Shown here in pieces: positions 37,351-44,738 of a stretch of DNA of 64,000 bases. Where the stretch lies: assembly GCA_023423655.1 (NCBI GenBank), contig JAFAFE010000006.1, positions 310,001 through 374,000 on the forward strand, written 5' to 3'. The notes below the pieces were generated by a model. The model was not told the DNA's origin. It saw only the letters and a program-made list of their open reading frames with translations, and searched no databases. The stretch is from Pseudomonadota bacterium. GTDB taxonomy: Bacteria > Pseudomonadota > Alphaproteobacteria > Sphingomonadales > Sphingomonadaceae. The position numbers were made by a program, and so were the translations under genes. Each line of letters opens with the position of its first letter. Positions within the stretch are counted from its first letter, which is position 1.

Positions 37351-38259
37351 ATGGACCGCGCCCAACTCCCCCTCAACGCTTTGCGGGCATTTGAAGCCGC
37401 CGCCCGCCATCTCAACATCAGCCGCGCCGCAATGGAATTGTGCGTGAGCCAAGGCGCGGTGAGCCACCAGATTGCCGCATTGGAAAAAAGGCTGGGCGTC
37501 ACCCTGTTCCGCCGCCAACCGCGCGGGCTGGTGCTGACCGACGAAGGCCGCGCGCTGGTGCCATTGTTGACCGACATGTTTGATCGGGTCGGCAAGGCGC
37601 TTGATTTCTACGCCGATGGCCGGTTGAAATCGGTGTTGACCGTGGGAGTGGTCGGCAGCTTTGCGGTCGGCTGGCTGCTTGAACGGCTCGATGCGTTCGC
37701 GCTCGCCCATCCTGAAATAGATTTGCGCATTTTGACCAATAATAACCTCCCCGATCTGGTCGGGAGCGGGCTGGACCTTGCCATCCGTTTTGGCGATGGA
37801 GCTTGGCACGCGACCCATTCGGAGCCATTAATGGCCGCGCCCCTTACCCCGCTCTGCGCGCCGCGTATCGCCGCGCGGCTGAGCCATCCGGCCATGCTTG
37901 CACAGGAAAACCTGCTACGCTCCTATCGCCCCGATGAATGGCCACGCTGGTTTGCCGCCGCCAGCCTCCCAGCGCCGCCGCTTACAGGGCCGGTGTTTGA
38001 CAGCAGCTATCTCATGGTATCGGCAGCGATTGCAGGGGCGGGCGTTGCGCTTGGCCCGCCGCTCTTGTTCGAGCGCGCATTGCAGGCCGAAACGCTTGTG
38101 CAGCCTTTCCCGCTCATGGTCGATTGCGGGCGCTATTGGCTCACCCGGGCGATGGCGCGCGAGGATAATGACGCAATGGCGGCGTTTCGAAACTGGATTA
38201 TCGCGGAGGCCGGTGCCGCTATATCCGCTAGCCCGACCAGTCTCTCCCCTCCCCCTTGA
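37351..38259 (+). CDS. ampR: LysR-family regulator of the AmpR/GcvA type
   Basis: 302 residues. The N-terminal HTH (LPLNALRAFEAAARHLNISR, then CVSQGAVSHQIAALEKRLG) and effector-domain motifs LTVGVVGSFAVGWLLERLDAF (core GVVGSFAVGWLL), RILTNNN and LDLAIRFGDGAWHATHSE are those of AmpR, which senses UDP-MurNAc peptides and anhydro-muropeptides and controls beta-lactamase genes. It is divergent from the B3 beta-lactamase with a 115-base shared gap, the classical ampR-bla layout. No ampG, ampD or nagZ is in the window. The symbol rests on motifs and context. Confidence 0.85.
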   Translation: MDRAQLPLNALRAFEAAARHLNISRAAMELCVSQGAVSHQIAALEKRLGVTLFRRQPRGLVLTDEGRALVPLLTDMFDRVGKALDFYADGRLKSVLTVGVVGSFAVGWLLERLDAFALAHPEIDLRILTNNNLPDLVGSGLDLAIRFGDGAWHATHSEPLMAAPLTPLCAPRIAARLSHPAMLAQENLLRSYRPDEWPRWFAAASLPAPPLTGPVFDSSYLMVSAAIAGAGVALGPPLLFERALQAETLVQPFPLMVDCGRYWLTRAMAREDNDAMAAFRNWIIAEAGAAISASPTSLSPPP

Positions 38260-38369
38260 ACCACGCCCAAATGCGCGGCAAAACGGACCGGCTGCATCGA
38301 GGGCGGGATATTATCTCAACTATAACGCTTATATATTAAGCCCCTTCATCAGCATGACGGAGATTCTCT

Positions 38370-38636
38370 ATGCTCGATAAAATGTTCCTGTCCCACCCGC
38401 GCAGCGTCGGGGAAAGCTATGGCGAACATTTTATGGTGGCATCCGGCTTTGGCGCAAAGATGGTCGCGGGCGGCATTGCCTGCATCGTCCATGCGCTGGT
38501 CCCCGCTTGGTTCGAGCGTGCGGGCAGCGATACGATCAAGGCCCTTTATGCCAAAATCATGGCGCGCCAGCCCGCCTTTGCCAAACGTCCCCCTGCCTTC
38601 ACCGAAAGCCAATGGCAGTTGGACTATGAAATCTGA
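38370..38636 (+). CDS. DUF6356 family protein
   Basis: 88 residues with GGAG 7 bases before the ATG. It matches the short sphingomonad DUF6356 family: FLSHPRSVGESYGEHF near the start, then a hydrophobic stretch (GFGAKMVAGGIACIVHALVP) and a charged tail. One amphipathic or membrane-associated helix is likely. Function is unknown. It is followed 40 bases later by the FAD-dependent protein gene and may share its transcript. Confidence 0.85.
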   Translation: MLDKMFLSHPRSVGESYGEHFMVASGFGAKMVAGGIACIVHALVPAWFERAGSDTIKALYAKIMARQPAFAKRPPAFTESQWQLDYEI

Positions 38637-38676
38637 GCGGCGTGGCGTTGATAAATTTAGCCATGAATGACCATCC

Positions 38677-40032
38677 ATGATTGACCATGTCGCGATTATC
38701 GGTGCGGGCTTTTCGGGGACGTTGCAGGCGATCAACCTGCTGCGCCATGACGGCCCGCGCGCAACATTGATCGAGCGCAGTCCGGTTGCGGGCGAAGGCT
38801 TGGCCTATGGCGCGGCGCATCCCAGTCATGTACTCAATGTCCGCGCGGGCAATATGAGCGCCTTTCCCGACGATCCTTCGCATTTTGTGCGCTGGCTGGA
38901 AGCGCAAGGGGTGGAAAATGCCGCTGGCAGCTTTGCCGCGCGCGTCACCTATGGCCGCTATTTGCGCGGACTGCTGGACAAAGCGGTGGAAGCGCATGGC
39001 GACCGGCTCACCGTGCTGCGCGGCGATGTGCGCAATGTGCGCGAAACCGGGGATGGTGTTACGATAGAGCTTGCAGACGACCAAACGCTAAAGGCCGATG
39101 CGGCGGTGCTGGCGGTCGGAAATCTGCCGCCGCATGACCCGCCCGGCCTTGATCCGGCGACGCTTTCCGCCGACCTTTATAAAGGCGATCCGTGGGATAG
39201 TTCGGTGCCGCAAGGGCTGGGTGCCGACGACCGGATATTGATTATCGGCACGGGGCTGACGATGGTTGATGTTGCGCTCATGCTGGAAGCGACGGGGTAT
39301 GAAGGCAAGATTATCGCGCTGTCGCGGCGCGGGCTTATGCCGCGCCCCCATGCCGATGCAGGGCCGGAGTGGACCCGCATCAATGCGCGGCCCGATACGG
39401 TCGCATCCAGGCTGGTGCAGGGGGTGCGCGCACGCGGGCGAGCCATTGGCTGGCGCAATGCGGTCGATGAACTGCGCCCGTTCACCCAAGGCATGTGGGC
39501 CAATGCCAGCCTTGCCGAGCGCGCGCGCTTCCTGCGCCATTTGCGCCCTTGGTGGGATGTGCATCGCCACCGCCTCGCTCCCCATGTCTATGCGCGCATC
39601 GCCGCGATGCAGGAACGTGGGCAGTTACAGATTGTCGCCGGAAACACCCAAGGCTTTGCCGCCGAAGAGGATGGCGTCGCAGTCAAGTGGCGACCGCGCG
39701 GGCATAACGAAAGCGAGACGCTACATGTGCGCCGCGTCATCAACTGCACCGGCCCGCTGGGCGACCTTGCGCGCACCACCGATCCGTTGTTGATGGCGTT
39801 ACGCGATGAAGGGCTTATCCGCCCCGATGCCGCGCATCTCGGCATTGATGTCACCGCGTCGGGTCAGGTGGTCGGCAGGAACGGCGCGCCAAGCGAACAT
39901 ATTTATGCGCTCGGCCCGATGACGCGCGGGGCTTTCTGGGAAATTGTCGCGGTTCCGGATATAAGACGCCAGACATGGGACGTCGCCCGCCGCCTCTCCA
40001 ACGCACATTGGGTGGGCGGCGAAGGCCTCTAG
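38677..40032 (+). CDS. FAD/NAD(P)-binding oxidoreductase-like protein
   Basis: 451 residues. The N-terminal dinucleotide-binding motif is VAIIGAGFSGTLQAINLL (GxGxxG), followed by GEGLAYGAAHPSHVLNVRA, typical of the FAD-NAD(P)-binding family related to HydR and YdhS-like proteins. A second nucleotide motif, ILIIGTGLTMVDVALML, lies near residue 190, and the end GAFWEIVAVPDIRRQ is also conserved. It is cytosolic, with no signal or spans. Substrate is unknown; related proteins are annotated as hydroxyacylglutathione- or siderophore-linked without firm evidence. Confidence 0.85.
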   Translation: MIDHVAIIGAGFSGTLQAINLLRHDGPRATLIERSPVAGEGLAYGAAHPSHVLNVRAGNMSAFPDDPSHFVRWLEAQGVENAAGSFAARVTYGRYLRGLLDKAVEAHGDRLTVLRGDVRNVRETGDGVTIELADDQTLKADAAVLAVGNLPPHDPPGLDPATLSADLYKGDPWDSSVPQGLGADDRILIIGTGLTMVDVALMLEATGYEGKIIALSRRGLMPRPHADAGPEWTRINARPDTVASRLVQGVRARGRAIGWRNAVDELRPFTQGMWANASLAERARFLRHLRPWWDVHRHRLAPHVYARIAAMQERGQLQIVAGNTQGFAAEEDGVAVKWRPRGHNESETLHVRRVINCTGPLGDLARTTDPLLMALRDEGLIRPDAAHLGIDVTASGQVVGRNGAPSEHIYALGPMTRGAFWEIVAVPDIRRQTWDVARRLSNAHWVGGEGL

Positions 40033-40086
40033 GAGGTCGGCGGCGAAGGGTTGTAAGCATAAAGATAAGGGGAAAGGGGAGCGGTT

Positions 40087-40644
40087 ATGGCCATCCTATC
40101 GAAACGGAAAACCGGAATGTTCACGCTTTGCGTTGCGGTCGGGAGCCTTGCCCTTACCGCCAATCCGGCAAGCGCGCAGGAAATATTTGCAGGGGTCGCG
40201 GTACATGGCGTCGATACGCCCTTCACGCTCAAAACCTATGAGGAAGGCGCGGACATACAGATTGGCGTGCGGTCGCAGCCGATTGAAAGCCTCAAGCTTA
40301 TCGGCAAGCCGTCGGCCTATCTTTTCGGATCGGTCAACACAAAAGGCGACACCAACCTTGTCGCCGCAGGCTTAAGCTGGAAAATCGGCAAGCAATTATA
40401 TGTGCGGCCCGGCATCGGCTTGGCCGTCCATGACGGGCCAAAGCTGCGTTACAATAGCAAAAGCCGCCGCACCGACCTTGGCTCGCGCATCCTGTTCGAG
40501 CCGGAAATCGGTGTCGGTTATCAAATTAACCCGCGCTTCAGCATCGAGGCGCATTGGAGCCATGTCAGCCATGCGCGCTTGTTTAACAGCAAGCAAAATC
40601 CCGGCCTCGATATGATCGGCGCGCGGGTCAATGTGAAATTTTGA
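40087..40644 (+). CDS. PagL-like outer-membrane lipid A deacylase
   Basis: 185 residues with an AGGGGAG site and a signal peptide ending NPASAQE near residue 31. The mature part is a small beta barrel that ends in aromatic-type fashion (GARVNVKF) and matches the acyloxyacyl hydrolase / lipid A 3-O-deacylase family. The catalytic His and Ser are in SHVSHARLF. The third residue, Glu140 in P. aeruginosa PagL (GIES), aligns with Asp in NPGLDMIG after a two-residue insertion, so activity is plausible but not certain. It would remodel lipid A or a glycolipid in the outer membrane. Confidence 0.78.
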   Translation: MAILSKRKTGMFTLCVAVGSLALTANPASAQEIFAGVAVHGVDTPFTLKTYEEGADIQIGVRSQPIESLKLIGKPSAYLFGSVNTKGDTNLVAAGLSWKIGKQLYVRPGIGLAVHDGPKLRYNSKSRRTDLGSRILFEPEIGVGYQINPRFSIEAHWSHVSHARLFNSKQNPGLDMIGARVNVKF

Positions 40645-40686
40645 GGGGGGCTTTTTTAAAGGCCCCCGCATCCGGAACGCTGTCCG

Positions 40687-41070
40687 TCAGAACATCGTAT
40701 TTTCATTCGCCGGATTGGCGGGGATGTCCTGTTGCACGTCCCAATGTTCGACAATCTGGCCGTTTTCGACGCGGAAAATATCGACAATCGCGCGGCCCGG
40801 ATCTTCGGCATTTTGCTTGAAATGGACATGGAGCCATACCAGATCATCCACCGCTGCCGCGCGCACAATCCGGCATTTGGCGTCGGGATTGTCGATAAAA
40901 AATTGGCTGAAATAGCCGGTGAACGGCACTTTGCCGTCCGGCACATAAGGATTATGCTGGATATAGTCATCGGCGACCACCGCCGCGCCTTCATCCACCT
41001 GATGATCGTTAAAGACTTGATTATAAAAGCGCGTGACCAGCGCAAGGTTAGTTTGGGCTTCGTCCGACAT
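40687..41070 (-). CDS. NTF2-like (SnoaL) protein
   Basis: 127 residues with the SnoaL-like NTF2 fold: NLALVTRFYNQVFNDHQVD at the start, the DDYIQHNPYVPDGK motif near residue 40, and VDIFRVENGQIVEHWDVQQ near 95. Family members are small cone-shaped proteins, some enzymes, some of unknown role, frequently annotated as SnoaL-like polyketide cyclase or predicted ester cyclase. No polyketide genes are nearby. It has no signal peptide. A hairpin separates it from the convergent PagL-like gene. Confidence 0.85.
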   Translation of the reverse strand: MSDEAQTNLALVTRFYNQVFNDHQVDEGAAVVADDYIQHNPYVPDGKVPFTGYFSQFFIDNPDAKCRIVRAAAVDDLVWLHVHFKQNAEDPGRAIVDIFRVENGQIVEHWDVQQDIPANPANENTMF

Positions 41071-41141
41071 GACGCGCCTCGTTTTGCGGATTAGAGGGAG
41101 AATGATGCAATCGCTTCGCCGACATTCAATAGTATAGCCGG

Positions 41142-41170
41142 TTGTATTGCGTGCATTTTATCTTTATATG
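41142..41170 (+). promoter_or_regulatory. Candidate promoter for the ABC-F gene
   Basis: TTGTAT (41142-41147), a 17-base spacer and TATATG (41165-41170) form a reasonable sigma-70 promoter. The transcript would have a leader of about 85 bases before the ABC-F start. Confidence 0.4.
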
Positions 41171-41201
41171 CCCCGAAGGCATCTCCTACAGGAAGGGTGA
41201 T

Positions 41202-41213
41202 ATGAACCTCTAA
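41202..41213 (+). other. Three-codon leader reading frame (Met-Asn-Leu)
   Basis: ATG AAC CTC TAA follows an excellent AGGAAGGG site with normal spacing, 49 bases before the ABC-F start. Short leader frames control several antibiotic-resistance ABC-F genes by ribosome stalling. Whether this one does anything is unknown. Confidence 0.25.
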
Positions 41214-41262
41214 AGCTCAAGCGCAACCTATGGTTTCTATGCTCTTGGCAAGGTGATGTTTC

Positions 41263-42855
41263 ATGGCCCTCCTTACGTTCGACCAAGTCGCCCTCGCGAC
41301 GCCGGATGGTCATCCGCTTTTTTCCGGCCTTACACTGGCCTTGGGGCGCGAGCGCGTCGGCCTTGTCGGTCGCAACGGCAGCGGCAAGTCGAGCCTGTTA
41401 AGGCTGATCGCGCAAGGGGAAACGCCTGCTGCGGGGACGATCGCGACGCAGGGCCGCATCGCCATGCTCGAACAATTGCCGCCCCATCGCGCAATGCCGG
41501 TCGCCGATGCACTGGGCATAGGCGATGCGTGGGCGCAGGTCGCGCGCATTGAAGCGGGTCAAGGAAGCGCCGCCGATTTCGAGACCGTGGACTGGGGCTT
41601 GTCCGCGCGCGTCGATAGCATCATCGCCGATCTCGCCCTCCCCGCAGACATTATGTCCCGCCGCATCGGCAGCCTGTCGGGCGGCGAGCATATGGGCGTG
41701 GCGCTCGCCCGGCTGTTGCTCTCCGCGCCCGACCTTATCCTGTTGGACGAGCCGACCAATAATCTCGATGCGGAGGGCCGTGCGGCGATTGCGGCGCTGC
41801 TGTCAGGCTGGAAAGGCGGCGCGCTGGTGGCAAGCCATGACCGTGCTTTGCTCAACAATATGGACCGCATCGTCGAATTAAGTCCCGCATCCGTGCGTAT
41901 CCATAGCGGCGGCTGGGATAGTTTTGCCGCCGCGCGCGAGGCCGACCGCGCGCGCAAAGAGGAGGCGCTGGAACAGGCCGCGCGTGCCGTCAAAACCGCG
42001 CGGCGCGACGCACAAAATGCGTTTGAAAAACAGGCGCGACGCGATCAGGCAGGCCAGTCGGAAGCCGCCAAAGGATCAGCGCCCAAAATCCTGCTCGGCG
42101 CGCAAAAACGCCGCGCCGAAGCGACCGCCGGGCGTCTCGATGCTGCGGCAAGCGCACAGATAGAGGCGGCTGAACAGCAACAACGCCAAGCGCAGGCCGG
42201 GGTCGATATTCTCACCCCCATCCGCTTTGCCGTGCCGCCGACAGGACTTGCCGCCAATGCCATGCTGGTCGAAGGGCGCGGCGTATCACTGACAGTTGCC
42301 GGGCGCACCCTGTTCGGTCCGCTCGACCTTATTGTGCGCGGCCCCGAACGCATCGCCCTCACCGGTGCTAACGGGTCGGGCAAGACCAGCCTGCTACGCC
42401 TTCTGCTTGGCACCGACGCACCGACACAAGGCCGGATCACCGCCGCGCATCACCGCATGGCGCTGCTTGACCAGAATTTGACGCTGCTCGATGCCCCGCA
42501 AGGCGAGGACGACAGACTGCTTGCGACCATGCAGCGGCTGAACCCCGCCCTGACCACGCAGGAGGCCCATGCGGCACTTGCGGCGGCGGGGTTTCGCGGG
42601 CGGTGGGCCGCGCGCGCCACCCCGTCCCTGTCAGGCGGTGAGAGGATGCGCCTCGCCCTCGCCTGCCTGTTCGCAAGGCCTGATCCGCCACAAATGCTGC
42701 TACTCGACGAGCCGACCAACCATCTCGACATGGAGGCCACTCTATTGCTGGAAACCGCCCTCGCCGATTATGACGGCGCGCTTCTATGCGTCAGCCACGA
42801 CACCGCCTTCCGCGATGCTATTGGCTTGAAGCGGGTCGTGCATTTGGACGGATAG
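41263..42855 (+). CDS. ABC-F family ATPase
   Basis: 530 residues with two ABC cassettes and no membrane spans. Cassette 1: GRNGSGKS (about 37-44), LSGGEHMGVALARLL, LLDEPTNNLD. Cassette 2: GANGSGKT, LSGGERMRLALACLF, LLDEPTNHLD. The linker (about residues 225-310) is charged and Ala/Gln-rich, as in ABC-F proteins that bind the ribosomal E site. Members either tune translation (EttA, Uup) or protect ribosomes from antibiotics; the short linker does not resemble a known resistance subtype clearly. It lies among accessory genes that split the rpl-rpo cluster. Confidence 0.92.
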   Translation: MALLTFDQVALATPDGHPLFSGLTLALGRERVGLVGRNGSGKSSLLRLIAQGETPAAGTIATQGRIAMLEQLPPHRAMPVADALGIGDAWAQVARIEAGQGSAADFETVDWGLSARVDSIIADLALPADIMSRRIGSLSGGEHMGVALARLLLSAPDLILLDEPTNNLDAEGRAAIAALLSGWKGGALVASHDRALLNNMDRIVELSPASVRIHSGGWDSFAAAREADRARKEEALEQAARAVKTARRDAQNAFEKQARRDQAGQSEAAKGSAPKILLGAQKRRAEATAGRLDAAASAQIEAAEQQQRQAQAGVDILTPIRFAVPPTGLAANAMLVEGRGVSLTVAGRTLFGPLDLIVRGPERIALTGANGSGKTSLLRLLLGTDAPTQGRITAAHHRMALLDQNLTLLDAPQGEDDRLLATMQRLNPALTTQEAHAALAAAGFRGRWAARATPSLSGGERMRLALACLFARPDPPQMLLLDEPTNHLDMEATLLLETALADYDGALLCVSHDTAFRDAIGLKRVVHLDG

Positions 42856-42930
42856 GGCTGGCAAGAATGGGTGGCTTTGTAGAGGTTTCATGCGGAGGCG
42901 CGGAGGGTTCGGGACGGGTTCTTTAAGTCG

Positions 42931-43044
42931 GGTTCACGCGAAGGCGCGAAGACGCGAAGAATTTTTTTCAAAATTTGTCACCCGCGCGGGACCGGGATAG
43001 GCGCAAACCATAAATCTTCGCGCCTTCGCGCCTCCGCGTGAACC
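42931..43044. repeat. 114-bp element with 31-base terminal inverted repeats
   Basis: The left end starts GGTTCACGCGAAGGCGCGAA (42931) and the right end finishes GCGCCTCCGCGTGAACC (43044). The two ends are near-perfect inverted copies for about 31 bases, around a 50-base AT-rich centre. A degenerate extra copy of the end (ATGCGGAGGCGCGGAGG) lies near 42890. This is a MITE-like or palindromic repeat; no transposase is present. The 312 bases from 42856 to 43167 hold this and nothing else clear. Confidence 0.8.
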
Positions 43045-43167
43045 TTTATTCTCCCCCCATAAGTTGGGGAGAAAAATATAGGCGCTTTTCCCCTCCCCCG
43101 CCAAAGCCCGTCATCACCGCGCAATATTGGTCATGCACCAGTAACGGGACACATGTTGCGGAGACAG

Positions 43168-43359
43168 ATGATGGGATTATTTGCACTCTTTAACACAGCA
43201 ATGGCGGCGCAGGGTGCAGCCTCCAAGCGCGCGGTGACGCCTGCACCGGAATCACCGGACAGCCCTCGCCTTCAAAGCTTTGCGCACTCTAACGATGCTG
43301 CGCACAGCTCCCCGCCCGCTTTCACACCCCGCACGCCTTCGCCCCGCGCCCGACAATAA
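43168..43359 (+). CDS. Small Pro/Ser-rich hypothetical protein
   Basis: 63 residues from ATG 43168 (ATG 43171 is equally likely) with GGAGAC upstream. A short hydrophobic start (MMGLFALFNTAMAAQGAAS) is followed by a Pro/Ser/Ala-rich tail. No family is recognised, and a low-complexity frame of this length in GC-rich DNA can arise by chance. It runs into the rplL terminator region. Confidence 0.3.
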   Translation: MMGLFALFNTAMAAQGAASKRAVTPAPESPDSPRLQSFAHSNDAAHSSPPAFTPRTPSPRARQ

Positions 43360-43395
43360 AAAAGGCGGCCCCGATTGCCGGGACCGCCCTTTTTG
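43357..43395 (-). terminator. Terminator of rplJL
   Basis: Hairpin AAAAAAGGCGG-CCCCG against CCGGG-ACCGCCCTTTTT with A and T runs on both sides, so it can work in both directions. It lies 23 bases after the rplL stop and isolates rplJL from rpoBC. Confidence 0.85.
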
Positions 43396-43417
43396 TGTCG
43401 GCAAAAGCCGAAACGGA

Positions 43418-43795
43418 TTACTTGAGTTCGACGGTCGCGCCGGCTTCTTCAAGCTGCTTCTTGAGCTTTTCCGCTTCGTCCTTGTTGACGCCTTCCTTGA
43501 CAGCCTTGGGCGCGCCTTCAACGAGCGCCTTGGCTTCGGTGAGGCCGAGGCCGGTGATCGCACGGACTTCCTTAATCACGTTGATCTTCTTGCCGCCATC
43601 GCTCACGAGAACGACGTCAAATTCGTCCTTGGCTTCAGCAGCCGGTGCGTCGCCGCCACCAGCAGCCGGGCCAGCAACTGCAACAGCAGCAGCAGCCGAA
43701 ACGCCCCACTTTTCTTCGAGAAGCTTCGCGAGTTCAGCAGCTTCCAAAACGGTCAGAGCCGAAAGGTCGTCAACAATCTTGTTCAAATCAGCCAT
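43418..43795 (-). CDS. rplL: 50S ribosomal protein L7/L12
   Basis: 125 residues. N-terminal dimerisation helices (LNKIVDDLSALTVLEAAEL), a flexible Ala/Gly/Pro hinge (AAVAVAGPAAGGGDAPAAE) near residue 36, and the C-terminal factor-binding domain with VIKEVRAITGLGLTEAKALV. It forms the stalk that recruits GTPase factors. It follows rplJ by 58 bases. In most bacteria rpoB comes next; here a terminator and about 9 kb of other genes intervene. Confidence 0.98.
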   Translation of the reverse strand: MADLNKIVDDLSALTVLEAAELAKLLEEKWGVSAAAAVAVAGPAAGGGDAPAAEAKDEFDVVLVSDGGKKINVIKEVRAITGLGLTEAKALVEGAPKAVKEGVNKDEAEKLKKQLEEAGATVELK

Positions 43796-43853
43796 TGATA
43801 ATCTCCATGTGGGGCTTTCAAAAATGCGCCCCGAAAATGTTTAAACGATAAAG

Positions 43854-44369
43854 TTATGCAGCTTCTTTGGCGGCATATGCGCCAAAAATGCGAGCAAGCT
43901 GGGCAGCCGGTTCCTGAGCGATCTGGGCGATCTTGGTCGCGGGTGCATTGAGCAGTCCCACGAGCTTGCCACGCAGTTCGTCCAGCGACGGCATCGAAGC
44001 CAGTGCCTTCACACCATTTGCGTCGAGCAGGGTATCCCCCATCGCGCCGCCAACGATCTCGATCTTGTCGGTCGTCTTGGCGAAATCGATGGCCACCTTT
44101 GCCGCAGCCACCGGATCAACCGAGGATGCAAGCGCGACCGGACCGGTGAGCATGTCACCAATCTGTTCGTAAGCGGTGCCTTTCGTCGCAATTTTGGTGA
44201 GGCTGTTCTTCGTGACCTTGTAGGTAGCGCCCGCTTCCCGCATCTTGGTGCGCAGGTCCGTCGATTGCGCGACGGTCATGCCAAGGTTGCGGGTCACAAC
44301 GACCACGCCCACTTCACCAAAGAGAGCGTTCAGATCAGAAACCACTACAGGTTTTTGTGCACGATCCAT
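43854..44369 (-). CDS. rplJ: 50S ribosomal protein L10
   Basis: 171 residues from ATG 44369 (MDRAQKPVVVSDLNALF), preceded by GTGGAGAATGGC; a GTG four codons upstream is less likely. L10 anchors the L7/L12 dimers through its C-terminal helix (PATKIAQIAQEPAAQLARI) and represses its own operon by binding the mRNA leader in other bacteria. The 369-base region upstream, without a gene, probably holds that leader and the promoter. Confidence 0.97.
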   Translation of the reverse strand: MDRAQKPVVVSDLNALFGEVGVVVVTRNLGMTVAQSTDLRTKMREAGATYKVTKNSLTKIATKGTAYEQIGDMLTGPVALASSVDPVAAAKVAIDFAKTTDKIEIVGGAMGDTLLDANGVKALASMPSLDELRGKLVGLLNAPATKIAQIAQEPAAQLARIFGAYAAKEAA

Positions 44370-44381
44370 GCCATTCTCCAC

Positions 44382-44600
44382 TTTATTACCTGCACGGGTT
44401 TCAGCCCGTACAAGCGAACGAAAATATGAATGAGCGCGCCTCTGGCACAGGCCAGCGGCATTTCATTCACGACGATGTCCGTGGGGATCGTTGCCCGGGC
44501 TTTATCATTGGGTGCGAAGACCATCTTAAAGCCGAACCCGGCGGATCATGCCGCCGGTCAAAAACTTTTCCCCGTCTAGGCTGGAAATTAAGACCGGCAA
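44382..44600 (-). promoter_or_regulatory. Probable rplJ leader
   Basis: The gap between rplJ and the upstream gene (44370-44738) has no plausible ORF but several hairpins in the sense of rplJ. These include ACGGGCTGAAACCCGT (44392-44411 region) just before the ribosome site and CCGGCGG-ATCATG-CCGCCGG (44538-44557). L10 leaders occupy this position in many bacteria. I could not identify the consensus L10-binding kink-turn or a clear promoter by eye. Confidence 0.4.
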
Positions 44601-44738
44601 ATTCCGGTCACCAACTGTCTCGGACGGACAGGAACAACAGAATCATTCCTGTTAAGCCCCGAAAGGCTTGCGCGGGCCTTTAAGCGAAGTGGAAAGGGAT
44701 TGCAAGAGGCGAGGCAAATATGCCCCCGCCCGCGCGCC

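Noticed and set aside
40644..40686. Hairpin between the PagL-like and NTF2-like genes as terminator
   Set aside because: GGGGG/CCCCC arms with TTT/AAA pairing exist, but no T run follows on either strand, so it was not listed as a terminator.
42931..43044. Possible CRISPR-like repeat in the ABC-F to rplL gap
   Set aside because: There are only two inverted arms and one degenerate extra copy, with no regular direct repeats or spacers.
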